A stretch of DNA of 6,125 bases from an uncultured Ruminococcus sp. (GCA_946544695.1 CAMNMO010000177.1:1-6125); one strand, 5' to 3'. Shown: positions 1 through 5,922, numbered from the stretch's first letter. Translations and numbers: made by a program. Notes: generated by a model from the letters alone, not told the origin.

Positions 1-276
1 GATGACACCGCAGGCATGCAGCCCGCAGTCACCGAGCAGCCCGACACGACACTGGCCGAGCAGCCTGTTTATACAGATGACAGCACACAGTGGACGCAGA
101 CAGAAGCTCCCGTGCAGCAGACAGAGCCCGAGACTCAGTGGCAGCCCGAGCCTGAAACTCAGGTGCAGCCCGAGACCGATAACAGTCAGTATGACGATGG
201 TCAGAGCTTTGATAACTACGATAATAACGGCGACTGGGAACAGGCGCCCGGCGGAGGTAATCTGATTGAATATTAA
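1..276 (+). CDS. 3' end of a gene with a Pro/Glu/Thr/Gln-rich C-terminal tail (5' truncated)
   Basis: The reading frame is open from the first base and ends at TAA 274-276, so about 91 C-terminal residues are visible and the start lies outside the window. The visible part is low complexity. It is rich in P, E, T and Q, with near-repeats such as PETQWQPEPETQVQPET, followed by an Asp/Asn/Tyr/Gly stretch and the end GGGNLIEY. No catalytic domain, membrane segment or fold can be seen, so function cannot be assigned. Acidic, proline-rich tails of this kind are common at the extracytoplasmic ends of class A penicillin-binding proteins and other envelope proteins of Clostridia, so such a protein is a reasonable guess and no more. 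The stop overlaps the probable maf start by 11 bases, and the GGAGGT encoding part of the Gly-Gly-Gly also serves as the maf ribosome binding site. This suggests translational coupling. Confidence 0.72.
   Translation, partial: DDTAGMQPAVTEQPDTTLAEQPVYTDDSTQWTQTEAPVQQTEPETQWQPEPETQVQPETDNSQYDDGQSFDNYDNNGDWEQAPGGGNLIEY
253..258 (+). promoter_or_regulatory. Shine-Dalgarno site that decides the maf start
   Basis: GGAGGT is an almost perfect match to the anti-SD sequence. It lies 7 bases before TTG at 266 but 25-28 bases before the ATG codons at 284 and 287, which have no comparable site of their own. Spacing therefore favours the TTG start. The site lies inside the preceding coding region. Confidence 0.6.
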
Positions 277-853
277 GAACCTGATGATGGAATATGACGT
301 TATATTGGCTTCGGCTTCACCCAGAAGGAAAGAGCTGATGCAGCTTATATGCCCGGGTTTCAGGGTGATACCTGCCGACTGCGGCGAGGCTGTGCCCGAA
401 GCGATGAACGCCAAAGACGTACCGGGATTCCTCTCGTATCAGAAGTGTGAGTGTATCTCGCAGGTCTATCAGAAGGCTGTGGTCATCGGCTGCGATACAG
501 TTGTGACCACCGCTGACGGCATTATCCTCGGCAAACCTAAGGACGATAATGATGCAAAACGTATGCTGAGAATGCTTTCGGGCAAGATGCATACAGTAAA
601 TACAGGCGTCTCCATCAGCCATAACGGCCATATCGAAACATTTACCGAGACCACTAAGGTGTGGTTCAAGGAACTTACCGATGAGGAGATAGATGATTAC
701 GTCGCCACAGGCGAACCTATGGATAAGGCAGGCGCCTACGGCATACAGGGCGAAGGCACGCTGCTTGTGGATAAGATCGAGGGCGACTTCTTCAATGTGG
801 TCGGTCTGCCTGTTTCTAAGCTTGCAGCCAAGCTGCATGAGATGCTGGATTGA
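266..853 (+). CDS. maf: Maf-family nucleoside triphosphate pyrophosphatase
   Basis: Maf proteins are cytoplasmic house-cleaning enzymes that hydrolyse dTTP/UTP or modified nucleotides to the monophosphate plus pyrophosphate. Counting from the TTG start (195 residues), family signatures are the N-terminal ILASASPRRKEL (13-24, with S16, R20 and R21), GCDTVV (75-80, D77 the expected catalytic acid), LGKP (88-91, K90), SGKMHTVNTG (105-114) and AGAYGIQG (155-162, Q161). The closing IEGDFFNVVGLPV is also typical. Length is normal for the family. The TTG is chosen because of the GGAGGT 7 bases upstream. Starting at ATG 284 or 287 would give the more usual short lead before ILASASPRR, so the N-terminus is uncertain by 6-7 residues. 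Substrate class (YhdE-like dTTP/UTP or YceF-like m7GTP) was not resolved. It overlaps the upstream gene by 11 bases and is followed by a strong terminator, so it is last in its unit. Confidence 0.95.
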   Translation: MNIKNLMMEYDVILASASPRRKELMQLICPGFRVIPADCGEAVPEAMNAKDVPGFLSYQKCECISQVYQKAVVIGCDTVVTTADGIILGKPKDDNDAKRMLRMLSGKMHTVNTGVSISHNGHIETFTETTKVWFKELTDEEIDDYVATGEPMDKAGAYGIQGEGTLLVDKIEGDFFNVVGLPVSKLAAKLHEMLD

Positions 854-866
854 TTTTTGTATTATC

Positions 867-907
867 GGCACTGCGCTTCATTATGAGGTGCGGTGCCTGT
901 GTTTTTT
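867..907 (+). terminator. Intrinsic terminator after maf
   Basis: Bases 867-879 pair with 885-897 in a 13-bp stem with three G-U wobbles and no mismatch, closing a loop of about 5 bases (880-884). The stem is GC-rich at its base (GGCAC/GTGCC). Four bases later comes T6 at 902-907. It starts 14 bases after the maf stop and separates maf from the SGNH gene. Confidence 0.85.
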
Positions 908-999
908 CTCTGAGAATAACCAAGCGTTTTCTGCGCAAGCTATGGTTGAAGTGATCGCCGCACAGTCCCGGTGCCGTAATTTGTTAAAATTATGATTTA

Positions 1000-1016
1000 G
1001 CACTTGAAATAAGTGC
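1000..1016. repeat. 6-bp inverted repeat across the -35 box (possible operator)
   Basis: GCACTT (1000-1005) and AAGTGC (1011-1016) are perfect inverted copies separated by GAAAT. The repeat overlaps the -35 hexamer TTGAAA at 1004-1009. Such placement suits a repressor site, but no regulator gene is in the window and a short palindrome can arise by chance. Confidence 0.4.
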
Positions 1017-1032
1017 GGAAATATGGTATGAT
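1004..1032 (+). promoter_or_regulatory. Sigma-A type promoter for the SGNH/DUF4358/MBOAT unit
   Basis: TTGAAA (1004-1009, 5/6 match to TTGACA) is followed by a 17-base spacer and TATGAT (1027-1032, 5/6 match to TATAAT). A TG at 1024-1025 forms an extended -10. Transcription would start near 1039, giving a leader of about 30 bases with a purine-rich AGAGGAAAGGAA (1053-1064) before ATG 1069. It lies between the maf terminator and the next gene, exactly where a promoter is needed. Confidence 0.8.
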
Positions 1033-1068
1033 ATACTTATATAGTTATGTGCAGAGGAAAGGAACGCT

Positions 1069-1935
1069 ATGGAACAGAGTAATTCGGTTATCAGAAAAAG
1101 ACGTGTCAAAGCACAGCAGAATATGGTGACAGCACTTTGTCTTGCCTGCATGGTGTTTACTGTGTGCTGGTCGGTCTTCGCAGCGGTCACACAGCATCAT
1201 AATGCAAAGCTGGCAGCGGCAGAAAAGAAGGTGTCTTCAAAGGCGGAAGTACCCGACTCTGCGGCGGAAGAAAGCTCTGCGGCAGAAGAAAGCTCCGAGG
1301 AGGAGACAAGTTCCTTTGCACCCTATTATACCGAGGACGATCACCCCTACGCCGTGCCGACCGATACTGCGGACGACCTGAGCGATGCGGTGTTCATAGG
1401 TGACAGCCGTACAGTCGGCATGATGAACAGCACGGATAAACCGCTGGCAACATTTATATGCGCCGTCGGTCTGAATATAGATACTGTGCTGACCTCCACC
1501 GATATCGTGCAGGGCGATGGTACTGTGGGAACACTTCAGCAGGCACTCAGCGGCAGGGAGTTTGGCAGAGTGTTCATAAGCTTCGGCACAAATGAGATGG
1601 GCTGGCCGTATATAGATACATTTGAGGAGCATTATACCGATATGGTCAAGACCATACAAAGCTATCAGCCAAACGCTGAGATATACCTGATAGGTATACT
1701 GCCCCTTGCGCAGTCGCAGGACTATGACGGTGATGCGGTCAACAACGAAAACGCCCGTACCTTTACAGCTTCTATCGAAAAGGTGGCAAATGAACTGGGC
1801 GTGCATTATCTCGACTGCTCCGAAGCGGTTGCGGACGAGAACGGATATCTGCCCGAGGAGGCTTCTCCCGACGGTATCCACATGACAGCTGATTACTGCC
1901 TGTACTGGCAGAATTATATAATCGACAATACGTAA
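1069..1935 (+). CDS. Membrane-anchored SGNH/GDSL-family hydrolase or O-acyltransferase
   Basis: This 288-residue protein starts at ATG 1069 behind AGAGGAAAGGAA. A short basic cytoplasmic end (R9, K10, R11, R12) leads to one hydrophobic segment (about 18-40), which should leave the rest outside the membrane. Residues about 45-100 are an Ala/Glu/Ser-rich linker. The catalytic domain (about 104-285) has SGNH block I FIGDSRT with S113, block III FGTNE (G173, N175) and block V DGIH with D268 and H271, so the full Ser/Asp/His set is present. The closest functional analogues are extracytoplasmic SGNH partners of MBOAT proteins (PatB, DltD, AlgX/AlgJ type) and polysaccharide or peptidoglycan deacetylases. 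Esterase versus transferase activity cannot be told from sequence alone. It is the first gene after the promoter; the DUF4358 gene starts 38 bases later and an MBOAT gene follows, which favours a role in O-acylating an envelope polymer. Confidence 0.88.
   Translation: MEQSNSVIRKRRVKAQQNMVTALCLACMVFTVCWSVFAAVTQHHNAKLAAAEKKVSSKAEVPDSAAEESSAAEESSEEETSSFAPYYTEDDHPYAVPTDTADDLSDAVFIGDSRTVGMMNSTDKPLATFICAVGLNIDTVLTSTDIVQGDGTVGTLQQALSGREFGRVFISFGTNEMGWPYIDTFEEHYTDMVKTIQSYQPNAEIYLIGILPLAQSQDYDGDAVNNENARTFTASIEKVANELGVHYLDCSEAVADENGYLPEEASPDGIHMTADYCLYWQNYIIDNT
1261..1296 (+). repeat. 18-bp tandem duplication in the SGNH linker
   Basis: Two adjacent 18-base units (1261-1278 and 1279-1296) match at 16 of 18 positions and encode AAEESS twice (residues 65-76). 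The repeat is in frame and sits in the flexible stalk between membrane anchor and catalytic domain, where length changes are tolerated. Confidence 0.8.
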
Positions 1936-1973
1936 AAGCAAGGATACGTCAAAAAAAGGAAAAGGTGAGTAAA

Positions 1974-2468
1974 ATGAATTTCAAGAAAACACTGTGCATC
2001 ATTCTGGCTGCTATGGCAATGACATGCGTCTGCGCTTCATGCGGCGATAAGGACACAAGCGATAACGGCGGCGATACCGCACAGACACAGACTGCTGTCG
2101 ATGTTACCGCTACCGCTGATAAGCTCAAGAGCGAAATCGCTTTTGAGGACGACCTGGTAGAGTTCGACAGCGGCAAGATAGAGAAGATACTGGGCGTTGC
2201 CCCCGATGCTTACAAGACCGCTAAGGTGTATGTAAGCTCCACAGGCGCTACCCCCGAGGAGATAGCATGCTTTGAAGCTAATCCCAAGATGGCTGATGTC
2301 ATCAAGGCATCCCTTGATACAAGACTGACCAACCAGAAGAATACCTTCACCGATTATAAGCCCGAGCAGGCACCCAAGCTTGACAACGCAGTCATCGTTG
2401 TTAAGGATAACTATGTGTTCTACTGCGTTTCGGGCGACAGCGACAAGGCTAAGGAGATCATAGGTTAA
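1974..2468 (+). CDS. DUF4358-type lipoprotein of unknown function
   Basis: This 164-residue protein has a lipoprotein-like N-terminus: K4 and K5, a hydrophobic core (7-19) and Cys-rich CVCASCG, with C23 the likely lipidated residue. The -3 position is Cys rather than Leu/Val, so the lipobox is imperfect. A polar linker (24-45) precedes a small domain. Its pattern SSTGATPEEIACFEA (88-102), then R117...Q121, FTDYKPEQAPKLDNAVIV (125-142), YVFYCVS (147-153) and a final DxxKAKEII, is what I recognise as the DUF4358 family. That match is from memory, not a search. No enzyme motif is visible. ATG 1974 is preferred because AAGGTG (1962-1967) sits 6 bases upstream; GTG 1965 would add three residues with a poorer site. 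The stop overlaps the MBOAT start by one base (TAATG), so the two are probably translationally coupled. The position suggests a surface-exposed accessory of the acyltransferase, which is inference. Confidence 0.85.
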   Translation: MNFKKTLCIILAAMAMTCVCASCGDKDTSDNGGDTAQTQTAVDVTATADKLKSEIAFEDDLVEFDSGKIEKILGVAPDAYKTAKVYVSSTGATPEEIACFEANPKMADVIKASLDTRLTNQKNTFTDYKPEQAPKLDNAVIVVKDNYVFYCVSGDSDKAKEIIG

Positions 2469-3913
2469 TGCTTTTTTCAAGTACGACCTTTCTGTTCGGT
2501 TTTCTGCCGCTGGTGCTGCTGATATACTTCGCATTGCCGAAGATATTCGGCAGACATGCACGCACAGCCCAGAATGCGGTGCTGTTTGTGTTCAGCCTGG
2601 TGTTTTATGCATGGGGCGAGCCGATATATATTTTACTGATGTGTGCGTCCATAATCGTCGCATACTTCACAGGCATACTTGCAGATAAAAGCCGCCTGCC
2701 CGAAAATAAAAAGGGCAGCAAGGTCCCGCTGATATCAATGATAGCGGCGCTGGTCTGGAATCTGGGGCTGCTGCTGTTCTTCAAGTATACCGACTTCTTT
2801 ATAAAAACCATCAACGGTGTCAGCGGCGCAGGAATAAAGCCGCTGGGGCTGGCATTGCCCATCGGCATAAGCTTTTACAGCTTTCAGACTCTTTCTTACG
2901 TCATCGACGTCTATCGTGGCAATGTCAAAAGCCAGAAGAATATACTTCATCTGGGTACCTACGTGGCGCTTTTCCCGCAGCTTATAGCGGGACCTATCGT
3001 CAGGTACATAGATGTTGCCGAACAGCTGGTGGACCGTGAGGAAAGCCTTGATAAATTCGCAGCAGGCGTAAAGCGGTTCTGTGTGGGTCTTGGCAAAAAG
3101 GTCATCATAGCCAATGCGGTGGGCGAACTTTTTGATACCATATCGAACTCCCCGCAAAGCAGCCTCAGCGTGGCTGCAAGCTGGCTGGGGATAATCGCCT
3201 ATACCTTCCAGATATACTTTGATTTCTCGGGGTATTCGGATATGGCGATAGGTCTTGGCAAAATGTTCGGCTTTGATTTTCTGGAGAACTTCAATTACCC
3301 ATATATCTCCGACTCCATCACCGAGTTCTGGAGAAGATGGCATATATCACTGTCAAGCTGGTTCAGGGACTATGTGTATATCCCGCTGGGCGGCAACCGC
3401 AAGGGCAAGGCGAGACAGTGCGTAAACATCATGGTGGTGTGGTTCCTGACAGGTTTCTGGCACGGTGCCAACTGGAATTTCATGATGTGGGGCGTCTACT
3501 TTGGCTGCATACTGCTGCTTGAAAAAAACTTCCTGCTGGCAGCGCTGAAAAAGTCTCCTAAGGTCATACAGCATATCTATGCGCTGCTGCTGATAGTCAT
3601 AGGCTGGGGCATCTTCGCCTATGAGGATACCGCAAAGCTTATGCAAAACCTGAAAAACATGTTCGGCTTTGGGGGACTGCCCCTGTGGAACAGACAGACC
3701 GCTTTCTGGCTGTCACAGAACAGCATACTTTTCCTGCTGGCTGTCATCTGCTCCACTCCGCTGATAAAGAAAGCGGGCGAGCATATACTTAAAAAGAAGC
3801 CCGCAGTGTACACCATGATCTGTGAACCTCTGGAATGCGTGCTGCTTGTGATAGTCAGCGTTGCTTACCTGGCAGGCAATTCATTCAATCCGTTTTTGTA
3901 TTTCAGGTTCTGA
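2468..3913 (+). CDS. MBOAT-family membrane O-acyltransferase (AlgI/PatA/DltB-like)
   Basis: The 481-residue polytopic protein has roughly ten or more hydrophobic segments (for example about 4-24, 35-48, 52-72, 87-106, 126-146, 235-252, 318-332, 366-384, 416-429 and 454-470). MBOAT hallmarks are LPIGISFYSFQTLSY (130-144), LFPQLIAGPIVRY (168-180), FDFSGYSDMAIGLGKMFGF (251-269), FWRRWHISLSSWFRDYVYIPLGG (287-309, with W291 and H292) and FWHGANW (330-336), whose H332 is the expected catalytic histidine. The length fits the AlgI/PatA group, and the end NPFLYFRF is typical. Family members move acetyl or other acyl groups from a cytoplasmic donor across the membrane to alginate, peptidoglycan, teichoic acid or other glycans. 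The substrate cannot be read here; no D-alanine carrier or ligase genes (dltA, dltC) are present, so dltB is not claimed. The gene overlaps the DUF4358 gene by one base and shares a unit with the upstream SGNH gene, the usual partner type. Confidence 0.95.
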   Translation: MLFSSTTFLFGFLPLVLLIYFALPKIFGRHARTAQNAVLFVFSLVFYAWGEPIYILLMCASIIVAYFTGILADKSRLPENKKGSKVPLISMIAALVWNLGLLLFFKYTDFFIKTINGVSGAGIKPLGLALPIGISFYSFQTLSYVIDVYRGNVKSQKNILHLGTYVALFPQLIAGPIVRYIDVAEQLVDREESLDKFAAGVKRFCVGLGKKVIIANAVGELFDTISNSPQSSLSVAASWLGIIAYTFQIYFDFSGYSDMAIGLGKMFGFDFLENFNYPYISDSITEFWRRWHISLSSWFRDYVYIPLGGNRKGKARQCVNIMVVWFLTGFWHGANWNFMMWGVYFGCILLLEKNFLLAALKKSPKVIQHIYALLLIVIGWGIFAYEDTAKLMQNLKNMFGFGGLPLWNRQTAFWLSQNSILFLLAVICSTPLIKKAGEHILKKKPAVYTMICEPLECVLLVIVSVAYLAGNSFNPFLYFRF

Positions 3914-3916
3914 TCT

Positions 3917-4116
3917 ATGGAGATATTTACCGAAAGACTGAACCTGCGTGATATGGCTTTTGAGAACACTCCCTTTCGGGTGCTGTATTGCCCTCCGCCA
4001 AGACCGCTGTGTCTTATGGCGCACACTTTTATAAAAGCTGTGAAGATGACGAGGGTCTGACAGATGTTTATGCCATCACCCGTGAGAAATGGCAGAATAT
4101 GAAAAACGAGGAATAA
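3917..4116 (+). pseudogene. Short, apparently frameshifted ORF between the MBOAT and membrane-protein genes
   Basis: An ATG at 3917, three bases after the MBOAT stop and behind only a weak AGG, opens a frame starting MEIFTERLNLRDMAFENTPF with gene-like codons; it ends at TGA 4058-4060 after 47 residues. Its later part (CPPPRPLCLMAHTF) looks like non-coding read-through. Another frame is open from 3964 and runs to TAA 4114-4116, with protein-like content SYGAHFYKSCEDDEGLTD followed by VYAITREKWQNMKNEE. The last codons hold the GAGGA ribosome binding site of the next gene. Joining the two frames near 3971-3990 would give one protein of about 66 residues. The simplest reading is one small gene with a lost base (or two gained), or a sequencing error in the CCC/TTT/GGG runs. 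The product is not recognised. Two independent tiny ORFs, or plain spacer, remain possible. Confidence 0.45.
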
Positions 4117-4118
4117 CC

Positions 4119-4493
4119 ATGAACACCGAATTACTCAGCAGGCTTGGCGGGGTCGCCGTCAGCTGTATAATAATAATGGGGCTGATAGTGATAGCTTGTC
4201 TGGTCACACCGAAACTGGCAAAGCTTATCGAGAAGAAGAATCCCGACCTTGCTGAAAAAATAGAAAGGCGGGGTCTGGCTCCCGAAAGGGTAGATGATGC
4301 TGCCACGGGACTTTCTCCCCAGGAATACGAAGCGCACAGCGCTTTTGAAGCCTCAAAGGAAGAGGACTTTGACCCGAATTACAAGATATACCATGAGGAT
4401 ATCTATGCACTTAACTTCGGGAAAAAGAAGAAAAATAAACAGGCTGAAAAAAGCCTTGATATAACAGGAGTTGAAGAAAATGGCAAAGAATAA
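4119..4493 (+). CDS. Small single-pass membrane protein of unknown function
   Basis: I do not recognise this 124-residue protein. ATG 4119 is chosen because GAGGA (4108-4112) lies 6 bases upstream, directly after the previous ORF's stop; an in-frame ATG at 4089 would add ten polar residues without a clear site. One hydrophobic segment (about 11-30, VAVSCIIIMGLIVIACLVTP) follows a very short N-terminus. The basic residues right after it (K32, K35, K39, K40) predict, by the positive-inside rule, an outside N-terminus and a cytoplasmic tail. The tail has a probable amphipathic helix (32-57), an acidic stretch ending DFDPNYKIYHEDIYALNF (83-100), a basic cluster GKKKKNK (101-107) and an acidic end. 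No enzyme motif is seen. Its last 14 bases overlap proS, which suggests coupled translation. Confidence 0.78.
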   Translation: MNTELLSRLGGVAVSCIIIMGLIVIACLVTPKLAKLIEKKNPDLAEKIERRGLAPERVDDAATGLSPQEYEAHSAFEASKEEDFDPNYKIYHEDIYALNFGKKKKNKQAEKSLDITGVEENGKE

Positions 4494-5922
4494 GAAAATG
4501 GTCGATGCGATAACCTCAATGGACGAGGATTTCGCAAAGTGGTACACCGACATCTGTACAAAGGCTGAACTGATAGCCTACACAAGCGTTAAGGGCTGTA
4601 TGGTAATAAGACCTTACGGCTACGCTATCTGGGAGCATATACAGCGTATTCTGGACACCAGATTCAAGGAACTTGGTCATGAGAATGTCTGCATGCCCAT
4701 GTTCATTCCCGAAAGCCTTTTGCAGAAGGAGAAGGACCACGTTGAGGGCTTCGCACCCGAAGTTGCATGGGTCACCCAGGGCGGCAGCGAAAAGCTGGAG
4801 GACAGGCTGTGCGTAAGACCTACCTCCGAGACACTGTTCTGCGAGCATTATGCAAACATCGTTCACAGCTACCGTGACCTGCCCAAGCTGTATAATCAGT
4901 GGGTAAGCGTTGTAAGATGGGAAAAGACCACCAGACCTTTCCTGCGTTCAAGAGAATTCCTGTGGCAGGAGGGTCACACCATACATGAGACAGCTGAGGA
5001 GGCTATCGAGGAGACAGAGCGCATGCTCAACTGCTATGCCGACTTCTGCGAGAAGGAGCTGGCTATGCCTGTTGTAAAGGGCAGAAAGACCGACAGCGAT
5101 AAGTTCGCAGGTGCCGAAGCTACCTACGCTATCGAAGCGCTGATGCATGACGGCAAGGCGCTCCAGGCAGGTACCTCTCACTATTTCGGCGACGGCTTTG
5201 CAAGGGCGTTTGGTATCCAGTTTACAGGCAGGGATAACAAGCTGAATTATCCTCACCAGACTTCATGGGGCGTTACCACCCGTCTTATCGGTGCCATCAT
5301 AATGACCCACGGCGATGACAACGGACTTGTGCTGCCCCCCGCAGTCGCACCCATACAGGCAGTCATCGTGCCCGTACAGCAGTTCAAGGAAGGCGTGCTG
5401 GAGAAGGCGCAGGAGGTCTATGAGCAGCTGAAGGCAGCAGGTATCCGTGTTAAGCTGGACGACAGCGAGCAGTCACCCGGCTGGAAGTTTGCCGAGTATG
5501 AGATGAAGGGCGTGCCTGTCCGCATCGAACTTGGTCCTAAGGATATCGAGAACGGTCAGTGCGTCATCGTTACCAGACATGACCGTGAAAAGACCTTCAC
5601 ACCTCTGACCGAGCTGGTTGAGACTGTAAATGCCAAGCTCGAAGCAGTCCGTGACGGCATCTTCAAGAAGGCACTGGAGAACCGTGAGAGACGTACTTAT
5701 GCCTGCAAGAACACCGATGAGATAATCAAGGCACTTGAAGAAAACGGCGACGGCTTTGTAAAGGCAATGTGGTGCGGCGAAGAGGCATGCGAGGACAAGG
5801 TAAAGGAACTGACAGGCGTCGGTTCACGCTGCATACCCTTCGAGCAGGAGAACATCAGCGATGTCTGCGTATGCTGCGGCAAGCCCGCCAAGCAGATGGT
5901 CCTCTGGGGCAAGGCATATTGA
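4480..5922 (+). CDS. proS: Prolyl-tRNA synthetase, archaeal/eukaryotic-like type with C-terminal zinc domain
   Basis: ProRS attaches proline to tRNA-Pro in the cytoplasm using ATP. From ATG 4480 the protein is 480 residues, the usual length of the short archaeal/eukaryotic-like form. Class II core signs are RPYGYAIWE (44-52), RPTSET (113-118), motif 2 RWEKTTRPFLRSREFLWQEGHT (from R147), TSHYFGDGFARAFGIQF (232-248), HQTSWGVTTR (259-268) and motif 3 GLVLPPAVAPIQ (282-293). The anticodon-binding domain follows (about 295-400). The C-terminal domain has C432, C437, C463 and C466 in the spacing expected for the zinc site, and the chain ends in Tyr as is typical. No INS editing insertion lies between motifs 2 and 3, so Ala-tRNA-Pro would have to be cleared in trans. 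ATG 4480 is used because AGGAG (4466-4470) sits 9 bases upstream; TTG 4471 would abut that site. It overlaps the preceding gene by 14 bases and is followed by two terminators. Confidence 0.97.
   Translation: MAKNKKMVDAITSMDEDFAKWYTDICTKAELIAYTSVKGCMVIRPYGYAIWEHIQRILDTRFKELGHENVCMPMFIPESLLQKEKDHVEGFAPEVAWVTQGGSEKLEDRLCVRPTSETLFCEHYANIVHSYRDLPKLYNQWVSVVRWEKTTRPFLRSREFLWQEGHTIHETAEEAIEETERMLNCYADFCEKELAMPVVKGRKTDSDKFAGAEATYAIEALMHDGKALQAGTSHYFGDGFARAFGIQFTGRDNKLNYPHQTSWGVTTRLIGAIIMTHGDDNGLVLPPAVAPIQAVIVPVQQFKEGVLEKAQEVYEQLKAAGIRVKLDDSEQSPGWKFAEYEMKGVPVRIELGPKDIENGQCVIVTRHDREKTFTPLTELVETVNAKLEAVRDGIFKKALENRERRTYACKNTDEIIKALEENGDGFVKAMWCGEEACEDKVKELTGVGSRCIPFEQENISDVCVCCGKPAKQMVLWGKAY

Noticed and set aside
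2..265. Alternative + frame overlapping the left-edge tail
   Set aside because: It is a Ser/Pro/Arg-rich out-of-frame reading of the repeat-rich tail, with no ribosome binding site visible.
317..871. Long antisense open frame (184 codons) opposite maf
   Set aside because: It lies fully opposite a gene with clear Maf motifs, has no recognisable domain or ribosome binding site, and is expected from codon bias on the + strand.
918..947. Imperfect inverted repeat (AACCAAGC with GCTaTGGTT) between the maf terminator and the promoter
   Set aside because: Eight pairs with a bulge and a 13-base loop, no T-run and upstream of the predicted transcription start. It is not strong enough to call an RNA element or operator.
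1237..1941. Long antisense open frame (234 codons) opposite the SGNH gene
   Set aside because: Its composition is shadow-like (rich in Ile, Cys, His and Arg with no motif), and the + strand carries an intact SGNH catalytic set.
1965..1973. GTG 1965 as the DUF4358 start
   Set aside because: ATG nine bases later has a better-spaced AAGGTG and gives a normal lipoprotein signal start (MNFKK).
2037..3343. Antisense open frames opposite the DUF4358 and MBOAT genes
   Set aside because: No family resemblance or start signals; the + strand genes explain the sequence.
2468..3913. Naming the MBOAT gene dltB, algI or patA
   Set aside because: The family is clear, but the substrate is not shown by sequence or by neighbouring genes such as dltA/dltC.
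3967..3982. Small CCC-TTTC-GGG hairpin as a terminator after the MBOAT gene
   Set aside because: Only three continuous GC pairs plus two more across a bulge, and no T-run follows.
4471..4479. TTG 4471 as the proS start
   Set aside because: It directly abuts AGGAG with no spacer; ATG 4480 has suitable spacing.
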